From: Acheta domesticus
Taxonomy: Eukaryota > Arthropoda > Insecta > Orthoptera > Gryllidae
Direction: 5' to 3'
Length of the DNA: 64,000 nucleotides
Assembly (NCBI GenBank): GCA_031308135.1
Contig: JAHLJT010000631.1
Span: 177,879,446-177,943,445 of the forward strand
Each line of letters opens with the position of its first letter. Positions within the stretch are counted from its first letter, which is position 1. The notes beneath the pieces are model-generated. The model was not told the DNA's origin. It saw nothing but the letters and a program-made list of their open reading frames with translations, and made no database searches. A program made the translations under genes and the position numbers. This document shows, piece after piece, positions 38,111 to 49,199 of the stretch.

Positions 38111-39249
38111 TCTACCTCCAGCTGCATTTGTTCCCTGCCAACTCGAAAATTAGCCGCTTCTGCGCCGAGTGTTTGATTTCACGCACCAGGCGAGTGCCTG
38201 CCTCAGTGTGCCTTTCTTCTGCATTCGTGTTCAACAATGTTTGCGATGCGTTTTGATGACATTGTCAGGAGGGGAGATGTGTCAATGGAGAGAAGTAGCA
38301 ACATAAATACTGGAAGTATTTGAATCTGGTTCAAAAATTTACTTGGAGATAATGAATGAACTTTGGAAAGTAATTAAATATTGGGCTTTCCTTCTCCTCA
38401 GGCTCGAGTTCATCATGAACAGTGTTTCCGGGTACAAATATTCATGCCATATTCAGTAGTCTGAAGTTACGGTCAAAACATTTTTGTTAATTCTAAGGAA
38501 AATAACTTTCATATGAACTCAAAAGCTATAATACTTTAGAATGTTCGCTTACATGTTTATCGAATTAATTATGCAAATAACATCTAATCTTGTACGTACT
38601 ATGTAAAGTAAATAACGTTACATCAAGTAAACACAGTAAAATATTTTTTTATGAGATTTTCAGTAAATTTGTAGAAAGTTAATAAAAATATTATAAAAGA
38701 GAAAAATAATGAAAAAAGGTGAAAAGAAAGATGATAAAGTAGCCTGGCCTTATTGATATGGTCAAGTTACCTTGAATTTGTATTTTTTACTTTGAATCTT
38801 GAAGTATACAAAAAGTATAAGCAGAGCATATTCATTGTGGCATGCGTTAGATTCTTCAGAACGGCGCTTCCTAGATACAGATTCTTGAGGATTCGAGAAA
38901 TCGTCATTTGCATTTGGCTTCATAAAAGAATAATTGTGTTGATTGTTAGATGGTGCCAATATGTTATATTAGACTACTTTATAAATTATGAAGAAGTTTA
39001 ATCATCCATATCAATTAGAACCTGGAAACACAATTGAATCAGAGTTGTTACATTCGCTATCTCTGTCCCAACCAATGAAATAATATATCTTAATTGCATC
39101 TTCATAGCTTAATTTACTTTCAAAACTGCATGGACAGACTTGGATGGAACCGTTGCTTCTGCTGAAATGTTGATTGGAGTGTCATTGAGTTTGCTTCCAC
39201 GGTAGCGTATTTATTGATTATTCCTACCTGGCTGGGTGAATTTCAACTT

Positions 39250-39620
39250 TTGGAGGAGAATCTTAGCGGTCGACTACTCTGTCGCTAGCTCTGATTGATA
39301 GTTTTCCGTGTTTTCTCTCCGATCACTATTAGATGACTGCTGGAGCTGTACCCTAACAAACGGGCCATGGACCGCGTGTTTAACTTTATTTCGTGTCCCG
39401 TCCTCTTCGCTTATGCACACAAACACACATTCACACTTACATGCTCTAAACTACAAATTATGTGTGAAGACCAGTGGGAGCTTAGAGCTTGTCCGGGCTG
39501 TGGCATTTTTTCTGGTATTTTAGAGGGAGGAAACCCCCAAGCCGATTAGAAGGTCGGTGCCGGATAGCCGTTCCCGGAAGAAGGAACACCTCCAAATCTC
39601 TGTGTATTACATGCACTAAT
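39250..39620 (+). repeat. tRNA-derived SINE body, copy C
   Basis: It shares GATTGATAGTTTTCCGTGTT, CTGGAGCTGTACCCTAACAA, ACGGGCCATGGACCG, AGAGCTTGTCCGGGCTG and GGTCGGTGCCGG-type segments with the copies near 8.4 and 48.1 kb. The tRNA-like head is missing or unrecognisable. It lies about 270 bp from a MITE copy, near the exon A donor. Confidence 0.6.
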
Positions 39621-39887
39621 CTTACAGGACTGACGATTATTATATTTTACACGAAATCAAACAATGAAGACTCGCTCACTAAAAAGTGCACTTATTGAGA
39701 GGGTTGGTGGTACAAGGAGGCTTTTTTAAAATGAATTTTGTTTTACAAGTCCGCAAGCAAAGTGTGAAGGAGCTAAATTTTTTGTCGCCTCCTTGATAGT
39801 AAATTCGTTAGCTGAAACCTTCAACCAAGGTTCTTGATAGGGTAATTCCGGAAACAATCGTAAGAGAGTGATGACACGGGTTTAGAA

Positions 39888-40130
39888 CAGTGGTTTCAAG
39901 GTCTTCTACTGGTGGCGGTGGCACACCTCGTGGCCCCGTAGCATGCCACGAGTTTCTCTGCGCAACTTGAGTCGGGAAAGGGAACTATTACGAGTAGTAG
40001 TAACCCCATCGTTTTACAATAGGGAGGGCATTGTCTCTGGTGGCGGGGTGATCAACTACGTGACGGGGCGATTTCGTCGTGACACTCGTGCCAAAGACTC
40101 CCGCTTGAGGCATCAACCTTGACAACACTG
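39888..40130 (-). mobile_element. hAT-type MITE, copy 3 (243 bp)
   Basis: The ends are CAGTGGTTTCAAGGTC and a terminal ACCTTGACAACACTG. The flanks GTTTAGAA and GTTTAGGA match at 7/8, an 8-bp target duplication. The interior matches copies 1 and 2. It ends 61 bp from the exon A donor, inside the long intron. Confidence 0.9.
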
Positions 40131-40191
40131 GTTTAGGAAATGATACTCAGGCGAGAAGGTAAATGAAAGAATGAAATGCAAGGAGCCTTAC

Positions 40192-40343
40192 CGACTGCCT
40201 GGCGCCCATGAGCGGGAGGCCGGCCTTGCGCCAGGCCAGGTGCGGCGGCGGGCGGCCGCCCACGGCCTGGCACTGCACCTCGTGCGCCACGCGCGCCGTC
40301 AGCGGCCTGTTGGCGCCCAGCAGACGCACCGACAGCGGCGACA
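40192..40343 (-). CDS. Side-like receptor, Ig-domain exon A (first half of an Ig domain)
   Basis: This 152-nt internal exon has 2 nt of a split codon (xTG) followed by 50 codons. Its acceptor on the minus strand ends TGTTGCAG just before 40343, and its donor reads TCG|GTAAGG after 40192. The peptide opens SPLSVRLLGANRPLTARVAH. It carries the B-strand Cys at residue 24 (EVQCQAVG), the GRPPP turn at 29-33 and the C-strand Trp at 37 (LAWRKAG), as in Ig-like domains. Sidestep-family domains commonly start with the same PLSVR-type strand, and the GxRPPP turn before the Trp is widespread in insect Ig receptors. It ends in phase 0, matching the next exon. An hAT-type MITE (39888-40130) lies 61 bp beyond the donor. 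The exon is GC-rich, unlike the flanking intron. Alternative: another Ig-superfamily receptor. Confidence 0.85.
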
Positions 40344-40748
40344 CTGCAACACACGTCATCATGCTCACACACGGCTGGGGAATCGCTCTAATCATCAGGA
40401 CTGTCGAGGAAAGAAATCTTTAAAATGAGCGCTCTCACATGCCTCTGGGTAGTGTGGGATACTAAGTTGCGGTCAATAAATGTTAGATCTTTCTTGTGAG
40501 CGACAAATGTAGTTGCTTATGTAACATGTTCGTAAAACAAAAAAATTATCATTTTGAATCCTAATGCTCTCGTCTCATTTAGTCAGGATTCACGCGATGA
40601 TCATTATCTCTGTATTGTTATGTAGAGAATGACCATAATTTGTATATTGGCCTTCATGGACATGCATTGCAACGATTTGAATACCTTCATTTGGTATCAT
40701 GTCACAATTTTTGTAATGAAGAAAGGTTTTATATTAATAGTAGTATGT

Positions 40749-40930
40749 ATGAGGGTCAGTCAAGTGAAAACGAGACTGATGGGAAAAAAGTACGTCAGCT
40801 GTTTATTATTTCAAATCTGGGTTGTATGGAGGATGGGTGAGCTTCCTCGCGGCACTCTTACAGCGAAGTCGAATCAACCTTGGCAGCATGTGGGTGGGCA
40901 TTGTCTTGCAACGAAATGATATCTATCAAC
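40749..40930 (-). pseudogene. mariner-type transposase C-terminal fragment plus terminal repeat
   Basis: On the minus strand LQDNAHPHAA (40883-40912) contains the second catalytic Asp block of mariner transposases (usually QDNARPH). After a frameshift comes LTHPPYNPDL (40813-40844), the family's HPPYSPDL motif. Beyond a deletion it runs into GTCTCGTTTTCACTTGACTG followed by ACCCTCAT, which looks like the outer terminal repeat. The third catalytic residue and the rest are missing. Confidence 0.75.
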
Positions 40931-42829
40931 ATCCTTGGGCTTTGGACTTGATGACGCGCTTTTTGCAAAGTTTCCTATTTAATTTTGATTTTGATCGCTA
41001 AAACATTCCTTAAGTAAATTTTGGGTAATTTCACATTTTTAAAGAAATATAAGGCTGTTGTACGTTTCATTTTGATTTTGGTCGTTTTGACATTCCCTGT
41101 AAATAAATTGTTGGTAATTTGAATTTCTGCAAATAAATAGTAATATGATTTGCTAATTCATTTCTCAGGAAAATATGCAGAGGCAGTTATTATTTACCCA
41201 CTTTTTCCAAACGTATCAAATTGCCCAATGAGGTGCATCAATCTACCCCGAGGATGGGGCACATTAATATAAATTACATTTTTTATCATTTTTATATTAC
41301 ATTCTGAACTAGAAAAAAACAACGATTGTGCCTGTTAATAATACAATAGTTTTGCTGGCATCACACGAATAAAATAACTTGAAATTTCTGTTTTCAGGAC
41401 ACAAAAATACTTAGAAAAAATATCAATTTTTCCGAGTTCCTCTTACAGCGCATAAATGGTAGCAAGAAAGTAAAAACGATGCCCAAAGTATATCTAGGGT
41501 TCTACAATAATGAATAAATTAGAAACAAAGATGTAAACAAATAATTGGGAATCAACAATGTTCAAGCCAAGTTGAAAACCTTATAGAAATGATTAAGTAA
41601 ATGAAAGAATTGGGTTGTTAAGGTGTGTCCATTACTTTGTAAAAACCAATTATGTAGGCCTCCATATGTCTTAAGAGGAAAATGAAGACATGATATTCAT
41701 CCGGTAATGTTGCTGCATAATGCTACATTACTCTACTTCTGGTAATGATGAAGAAATGAGAATATAAAATTGTTTCCTTGCATTTAATTCATTAGTAATA
41801 AAAGGTCTCAAAATATTATCTTTATGTTCTATAGTTCTTTTATGACTCAGATCTTTTATGACTTATTCATTTTAACATTAGTGAAATAAAGTTCCTATGT
41901 TGGAACAATGAGCGGCAATAAATTCTTTTTGAAGAACTTTAAAATTGTTCCATTTTCTTTTAAAATTAGTGAAGCTTTTTCCCAACGAATATTTGAAAGG
42001 AAATTCATGAATCTGAAAGGGGGCATATATTTCTTCCACAAAATACTTAGAATTATTCTAGAAAATGAGAAAAATTACGACAATGTCAAGATAAAAGAAA
42101 TAAATAATTTAAATTGAAAAATATACTACTGTTCAATGCAATTTTGTAACATAACTTGAACACCGAGAGATTACGCTCTTGTACATCACAGTTTATCAAA
42201 TAGATTTAATACAGATTTGAAGAAGTAACACAAACGAAACTGCAGATAAAGATGTATAACAAATAATAATGAGTGTTTTTTGCTGTGTGAGAATCCGTGT
42301 TTGTCTGAACTGTGAGCCAAATAATTTTTATTGCATGTGAGTTATAAACAATATGGAATGCGTGTTTTGATGACGCGTATGTCTGTCACCAATGTGGTGC
42401 ATTTGCCTCACTGATCAACGTTCGACAATGGAACATATCTTTACTATTCCAATTAAATTTTAGAAAACAAATATTTGCTTAAAAATGTAGGTATTGTAAA
42501 ATAAAAATATTGAAGATATGCTTTTACAAAGTGTTCGACGGTCCCATCCAACGTACGTAAGTTTTGTGCTAATGACTCCATATGTCACGTCATTTCCATT
42601 TATCGCTGAAACTTAAATGAGTGGACTAAAGATCTCAACACCGTCATGTACATCACAGAAGGTAATGAAATTAATGAACAGTAAGTAATCTATCTAAAAT
42701 TTTATACATGAAAGCGCATTACTCAAGCATTCAGAATTGCTACAGACCGCATCCTTCCGACATATCACTTAATTCCTATCGCACACCCAACCTGAACCCC
42801 TCAGTTATTGAACCGTGTGCACGCACACT
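40931..42829. other. AT-rich sequence upstream of exon A, no feature
   Basis: No exon, repeat or RNA gene was recognised. The open frame at 41908-42117 has no recognisable content. Confidence 0.5.
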
Positions 42830-43829
42830 NNNNNNNNNNNNNNNNNNNNNNNNNNNNNNNNNNNNNNNNNNNNNNNNNNNNNNNNNNNNNNNNNNNNNNN
42901 NNNNNNNNNNNNNNNNNNNNNNNNNNNNNNNNNNNNNNNNNNNNNNNNNNNNNNNNNNNNNNNNNNNNNNNNNNNNNNNNNNNNNNNNNNNNNNNNNNNN
43001 NNNNNNNNNNNNNNNNNNNNNNNNNNNNNNNNNNNNNNNNNNNNNNNNNNNNNNNNNNNNNNNNNNNNNNNNNNNNNNNNNNNNNNNNNNNNNNNNNNNN
43101 NNNNNNNNNNNNNNNNNNNNNNNNNNNNNNNNNNNNNNNNNNNNNNNNNNNNNNNNNNNNNNNNNNNNNNNNNNNNNNNNNNNNNNNNNNNNNNNNNNNN
43201 NNNNNNNNNNNNNNNNNNNNNNNNNNNNNNNNNNNNNNNNNNNNNNNNNNNNNNNNNNNNNNNNNNNNNNNNNNNNNNNNNNNNNNNNNNNNNNNNNNNN
43301 NNNNNNNNNNNNNNNNNNNNNNNNNNNNNNNNNNNNNNNNNNNNNNNNNNNNNNNNNNNNNNNNNNNNNNNNNNNNNNNNNNNNNNNNNNNNNNNNNNNN
43401 NNNNNNNNNNNNNNNNNNNNNNNNNNNNNNNNNNNNNNNNNNNNNNNNNNNNNNNNNNNNNNNNNNNNNNNNNNNNNNNNNNNNNNNNNNNNNNNNNNNN
43501 NNNNNNNNNNNNNNNNNNNNNNNNNNNNNNNNNNNNNNNNNNNNNNNNNNNNNNNNNNNNNNNNNNNNNNNNNNNNNNNNNNNNNNNNNNNNNNNNNNNN
43601 NNNNNNNNNNNNNNNNNNNNNNNNNNNNNNNNNNNNNNNNNNNNNNNNNNNNNNNNNNNNNNNNNNNNNNNNNNNNNNNNNNNNNNNNNNNNNNNNNNNN
43701 NNNNNNNNNNNNNNNNNNNNNNNNNNNNNNNNNNNNNNNNNNNNNNNNNNNNNNNNNNNNNNNNNNNNNNNNNNNNNNNNNNNNNNNNNNNNNNNNNNNN
43801 NNNNNNNNNNNNNNNNNNNNNNNNNNNNN
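42830..43829. other. Assembly gap of exactly 1000 N
   Basis: The round length indicates an inserted gap of unknown true size. Any frames reported across it are meaningless. A missing upstream exon of the Side-like gene could lie here. Confidence 0.99.
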
Positions 43830-44310
43830 CGCCCTTCGCCTCCGCCCCTCCGACTCAGCCCTCCACCTCAACCCTCCCCCCGCCCCCGCTCCGGCCCCAC
43901 CTCCGCCTTCCGTCTCTACTCCTCCGGCGCCCCGCCTCCGTCCCTCCGCCGCCCCGCCACCGCCCACCACCTCCGCACCGCCTCCGCCCTCCGCCTCCAC
44001 CCTCCGCCTCCGCCCTCCTCCGTCCGCCTCCGCCCCTCCGCCTCCGCCCTCCGCCCCCGCCCTCCGCCTCCGCCCTCCGCCTCACTTCGGGCCACCGCCC
44101 CGGCCTGGCCCTCGATCCCTGCTCAATCCCCGTTCCGACTCGACCCCGCTCTCTGCCCCCGCCCTCCAGCTCCACTCTCCGGCCTCGCTCTTCGCCCCAC
44201 CCTCTGCCCTCGCCACGTCCTCCGTTCCCACCCAGTCCCCGCGCCCGATCCCGCCCTTCACCCTCGGCCCTGTCCTTTGCCACGGCCCTCCGCCCCCGCC
44301 ACAGAGTGCT
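43830..44310. repeat. C-rich minisatellite (CTCCGCC/CCTCCGC units)
   Basis: Short imprecise CTCCGCCCTCCGC-type units repeat from the gap edge, then grade into GC-rich sequence with CCCGCCCTC phrases. All three plus frames are open, so there is no coding evidence. The repeat probably caused the assembly gap. Confidence 0.88.
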
Positions 44311-45300
44311 CGGAGCGGGCGACGAGACGGCCGGCCGACGGAGGAGCGATAAAAGTTTCACTCCTTTGCTTCAGGCGGAGAAGGGCACGACGTAATATAA
44401 AAGGGAATAATGGAAAATTAAAAAGTCGGAGAAAGATCTCCATGGTGCACAAGAGCGAGATTCACAAACGAAGCCGGAGCGAAGAATGAGAAAAGAGGTG
44501 AAATAAGGGCGGGACGGGGATGTACCCGTAGTTTGTTCCTTTCTCTAGCACATCTTTTCTTGCCGTGTGAAAGGGGGTTGTGACTTTGTGAGAATGTTGG
44601 TAACACCAGCAGCGATGGTTAATGGGACGAGGAAAGCCGCTCTTTTGAGAAGAAGCGATGCTCGAAACTCTATTCGTTATTAATGAGGAAAAATTGAGAA
44701 CTTTTGACAATCCAGTTTGTCTGGAAGAATTCTGAAGAAACATATTGCAGCTGTCTTCTTAAAGAAACCAGTTCTTAGAATCTACACAGCTATTTACTAT
44801 TGCTTCGTCTCCCAGTGGAAAAAATATTGTATTTCCGTTTTTGATTTCCTTCACTGATTTTCCCTTTTCAGAATTCCTTGGATCTTTGAGGTGCAAGCTG
44901 TCGTCACAAGTGAAGAACGAGAGCGCCACGACGACCGATTTCTCGTCTATCTCTTCAAATGTAGAGGAGGAAACTGACGATCCGAGCGGCTTGTTCGATC
45001 GCTTCATTTATATCATCGGCATCACGTCAGGATTCCCAGCGGAGAGTAGCAATTCTCGAGAATTCTCTCGCTGATGTCCTTCAATTTTCCATTATTCCTC
45101 TCCATATTTCAAACCATAATTTCACCGTTCAGGCGGGGGATTGAAATTTTCATCTCTGTTCTCTGCCTTTTTGGAGGTAATATTTTAGCACCTCACAGAA
45201 TCGTGTCAGTCATTTTCCAGGATGAAATGAAAGGTACGTCCAAAGTGAGCTCAGTCGATGAAATAATCAACAGCTCACTCTTCGCCATTTAGTAATGAAC
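44311..45300. other. Moderately GC-rich sequence, unassigned
   Basis: A plus frame at 44841-45074 follows a pyrimidine stretch ending TTCCCTTTTCAG, which resembles a splice acceptor. The peptide (for example SSNVEEETDDPSGLFDRF) matches nothing I know. It could be chance or an unrecognised exon. Confidence 0.25.
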
Positions 45301-45922
45301 GTAGAAAGTGTATACTGAGTAATTATCACTACCGATGCAATTTCCCAAAAGCACAATACGTTCAAAAGAAGTACACAGATGAATTGCACATTGCTCAGAC
45401 GGAAAACAATAAGAGAATGTATGACTTGAGTCTGTGAAATTCTATTAATGCCATATATTGTGAAAGGAATATAATGAAAATGTTGCCATAGAAACTATCA
45501 CGTCTTAAAAATTTACATAAACATGCCTGCTATCTACGATTCAGAATATTACTGAAAAAGGATACTTAACTGTTGAATGAAAATGTGAGTAGGCAACGTA
45601 AATCCTAAACAAATATTTACAGAATAACTGTATTATTTCATATATTTTATTTTTTTCTGAAATATTTCTCTGAACTCAAATAATCTGCGAGAAACTTTAG
45701 TCTGCTGCTTCCGACAAATGTATGTTACTGAAAGACATTTTTTGACCATGAAATGTTTCTATTTAAAATTGGAGATTAATTTATCATGAATTGTATTTCT
45801 TTTGTACACAAAATTGCAAAATTAGAAACGATATAAATAGATTTAATTAATTTAAATTTTTTGTCACATAGTCAAAATAATAAATCTTACAATCAGGTAA
45901 GAATGGAATCCGTGTATATTAC

Positions 45923-46580
45923 AAATGAGCCGTTGAGAGCAAGAGTGGTGTAAGTCAAAAAACATAAATCCGGAAAATGACGTCTAAACAAAAAACGCTG
46001 TAAACTGTAATGCTTATAAATAAATAATCTAAAATATTATGAACGTGTTAAGGAGATATTCTTTTAACTACATAAAGATATTTTGGATTGAAATATGCTT
46101 ATTAATTAAGAAATTAACTATTTTTTTGAGTTTTACCGCTTTTGCACACACAGTTTTTAAATCTATGATTTACATTCAAATAATTGACATGAACAATTTT
46201 CGTTTGAGATAGTAAAGCGGTGTAAAAATAGAGAAAATAGAACTTTGTTACGATTTTCAATCAAGAAAGAGCTATTTTGAAGCGATTTTGACCTGTGTAC
46301 GTATTACAAAAAGTTATTAAATGTTTTTTTCGAGATGCTTCTTCTGTGATGAATGCAGATAAATATAAGCTATTTATTGGGAGCCCCTGAAAGCTGTTGT
46401 TTCGTTCCACCAGTGACTTACCCCACAATTGCATGCAGCAATATGAGCAACATGTTGCTACTTCTGCATGTTCTGGTCTCTAGCTAAGAAATATTGAAGT
46501 TTGACTCACACTATTTTGGCCCGTGATGGAAAATGTTCAAACTATCTACCGGTGCATCTAACTCAAATATAATTTAAAAC
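45923..46580 (-). mobile_element. 0.7-kb non-autonomous TIR element, copy 2 (inverted)
   Basis: The reverse complement of this stretch aligns along its length with 11548-12229. Shared blocks include GAAACAACAGCTTTCAGGGG, AGCTAAGAAATATTGAAGTT on the opposite strand, and the GAGCCGTTGAG...GTGGTGTAAGTC end. The two copies are diverged, so neither is recent. Confidence 0.75.
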
Positions 46581-46599
46581 TGAGTTTTCCACAAAATAT

Positions 46600-47560
46600 C
46601 TATTAAGGACAATGGTTCCTGGATTTTTATCGGTTAATCTCAAAAATGCCTCTACAATCAAGGGTAATACACTACAGCCATCACAACTCTAACACCTGAA
46701 TGAACGGAAAATTCCTTGACTAAAACATTATTGTCGTACGGAAAAGCTGTTCACGGGTTTGAGATTATTGTAATTTCATCACAGTTCCTTTTGCAAACGT
46801 TTTGAATTCCATCACATTTCTCAATATTTTCTAATGTGTTCTCACAGAAGTTATTAATTACAGGAAGGCAACGCATGTTGCTAAACATTTAATAGTTTTG
46901 TTAAAATTATTTTAATATGCATACCGTTTCACATATCGCCAATTCAAATGCAAAGTCGGAGAATTTATGCGAGGAGACAATCCTTTCATTCACATTCCTT
47001 CTTTTAGAAGAAAACTAAATAGGTCCATCTCAAGGCTTTCATGCAATTTTGAAAGAACACCAAACGTAACAGGAAAGTCCTATTGAAAGTTTGCTCTAAA
47101 GTGACACCTCCAGATAATTTATATAGGATTTTCCCGTTATTAATAAGCATTTTCATAATCAAATGGCATTATGGTGATAGACCGGCCCCAATACCCTGTA
47201 CAAATAAGTACGCCAAACAAAATTAATTAATAAGTAATTAGTGGTGGGCAATCAAGCAAGCTCGCCGCCAAATCCATGACGGATGAAGATAAAAGTGAAG
47301 ATGATCACGAGAAGATTTGTAATAAGATAGAAATAGATAACATAATTGGCATTTAGTTGCCAGTAGCTATTAGGAATATAATTCGATAAATAATGAATAA
47401 CTTCTTATTGATTCCCTTGAATATATTGTCTGTACAAAGCAACTACTTCTAATTATTAACGTAACTGTTAGATGTTATGCAACAGAGTCACGATAGCAAC
47501 CATGTCTCCACTCTGCAACTATCACCAGCCTTCTTTTCTCCTTCTGACAACTCAAGAGTC
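46600..47560. other. AT-rich sequence, no feature recognised
   Basis: Nothing I can name before the SINE-rich stretch. Confidence 0.5.
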
Positions 47561-47589
47561 CTGTAGACAGTCCATCTTGGACTCCCGTC

Positions 47590-48530
47590 CCGACCACTAA
47601 CCTAATTTAGCCTGCGTACCAAGCCTTCATTCCCCATCAATCTATCTACGAACTCAAAGTGAATCTTTCAACCACACTGGGAGCTTCTGTTCTGACTCAC
47701 CCACGAGTTTGCCAAAGCTATGCCCTTTCGGCCTATGTGCCTTGGTGAGCATTGCTTGCGTCCGCTTGTCCGCCAGGCCGCCTCCACTTGCCTTTACTTA
47801 TCCTTCTTGTGGTCACACCTTCCCCGCTTTCACCTGCCGTGGGATCACCTGGGTCTCCACTCGTCCCACCATCTGCACAATCGCGCATTTTCCTCCTCTT
47901 CCCTCCATCTCCTCTGCTCTTTTACTCCCAGCTCTGCCCGCCGCCCAACGCCTTGATCCACTCGTCCAACCACTAAAGTTAAGACTTTGCCTGCGTACCA
48001 ACGATCCTTTTGATTGGGAGGTTCTATGGTTCGAGTCCTGACGACGGTAAATTTTCGAGCCAAGTAGCTGTATCGTATCATTTGGAGCAAGATTCTAGAG
48101 ACCATCTGCTTTGATCGGTAGTTTTCCTTTTTTCCTCCGATAAACACCATGCCAATGCCGGAGCAGTACCCCAAAAACGAACCACGGTTCGCGCGTGATC
48201 TTTCCTTCCTCATCTTGTCCCTCATCTCTACTTACACACTCCACGTACACAAGTAACTACCCTTACATTCATTGTACTAACACAAATGTAGGGAGACTAG
48301 TCGGAATCTTAGAGCTTGACTCGGCTGGAGCTTGTTCCTCTTGAACAGATATCTGTAGGAAAAAATCCATCCGCCATGTAGGTCGGCACCTGATCTCACG
48401 TCCCAGTGGTGGACGAACACCGCCACTTCAAAGAAGATACACTGCAGTACACTTATAAAATACTTCAATAGTGGGCGCGTCCGAAATTATCCTCACTAAC
48501 CTAACACAGCCTGTGTACCAAACCAGCGTC
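47590..48530 (+). repeat. tRNA-derived SINE copy B and repeated CCTGCGTACCAA segments
   Basis: A short segment of CACTAACCTAATTTAGCCTG type followed by CGTACCAA occurs at about 47596, 47972 and 48496. From 47990 the sequence is SINE-like: ATGGTTCGAGTCCTGACGAC (B box, 48027-48046), TTTGATCGGTAGTTTTCC, CCAATGCCGGAGCAGTACCC, then the pyrimidine-rich body and an ATCTCACGTCCCAG end near 48410. It shares order and phrases with the 8.4- and 39.3-kb copies, so this is probably one SINE family whose head includes the CCTGCGTACCAA segment. Confidence 0.6.
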
Positions 48531-48539
48531 TCTCATCTA

Positions 48540-48970
48540 CCTATCTCCGCCAAGCCGCGCCCCTTTCCGTCTGTCCGCCCACTTTTGCCCGTCTGCCTGA
48601 GGCTGAGGCCTTTGCTAACCCGCCAGTCGTCGCCCGCGGTGTCCTTCGCTGAACCCCCGCCCCCACCTCTTCCCCTGGGCGACCCGTCACCCATGCGGTC
48701 ACCGCACCGCGCAGTGCTCCCGCCCAATTCGGCCGCCGGGGAAATTTGCTTATTTCCCCTGAGAGACCCTTCCCTTCCCTTCCCTTCCCTTCGCGGCGCG
48801 GAGCGGCCCTTGTTTCGCGGGCGGACATTGATAAGAGGAAGTGCGTCCGCGCGGATGATCATGACAAATGTTTGAGTCTCTTCTGCGGGCTCGCAAATTA
48901 CGCCCCGAGCGAAAATTTCGGACGGACTTCCGGCGAGGAGTTGGCGAGGCACGTTGAAAGGAGCTGAAGC
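48540..48970. other. GC-rich island with (CCCTT)5
   Basis: A (CCCTT) pentanucleotide run lies at 48767-48791 within GC-rich sequence. Frames on both strands are open but compositional. No protein family is seen. Confidence 0.5.
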
Positions 48971-49143
48971 GCCCCATTGTTAGGAAGTTATATTGGTCGC
49001 TCAGGGAGGATACGCTGGAGCAAAAGTTGTCGATACTGTAACGCAGAAGTTGGCATAGCTGTAGCTTCAAAGGCTATCTCGTTCAAAATATATGAAATTA
49101 TTCGTGGAAGTGCTATTATTACTTTCAATGGCAGTCCTTAGAT

Positions 49144-49197
49144 ACCGTTTTACGAGGGAGTTTTTGCAATAACCGTTTTACGAGGAAGTTTTGCAAT
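49144..49197 (+). repeat. 27-28-bp tandem duplication
   Basis: ACCGTTTTACGAGG(G/A)AG followed by TTTTGCAAT occurs twice in a row. Confidence 0.9.
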
Positions 49198-49199
49198 AC

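Larger units (their letters stand above)
1180..40343 (-). other. Side-like Ig-superfamily gene, partial span (3 internal exons seen)
   Basis: Three exons on the minus strand (40192-40343, 7906-8050, 1180-1310) encode consecutive immunoglobulin segments and join in compatible phases across introns of 32,141 and 6,595 bp. The joined 142 residues resemble Ig domains of the insect Sidestep family (Side and Side-like proteins), transmembrane receptors that bind Beat proteins in axon guidance and synaptic matching. The resemblance is from memory of the family, chiefly the G-x-N-L-N-x-S-x-I-x-E-G-D-D-V-Y-F-x-C pattern and the A-N-P-W...V-W-K-H ending. Automated annotation often names such genes nephrin-, hemicentin- or NCAM-like. 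The N-terminus, remaining Ig domains, FN3 domain and membrane segment are not visible. Which Side paralogue this is cannot be decided here. Confidence 0.8.

Noticed and set aside
42708..44489. Long open frames across the N gap and C-rich repeat
   Set aside because: Two thirds are N and the remainder is low-complexity repeat open in all frames.
44841..45074. Exon following an acceptor-like TTTTCAG
   Set aside because: The peptide has no known motif, there is no partner exon, and such acceptor-like strings are common in AT-rich DNA.
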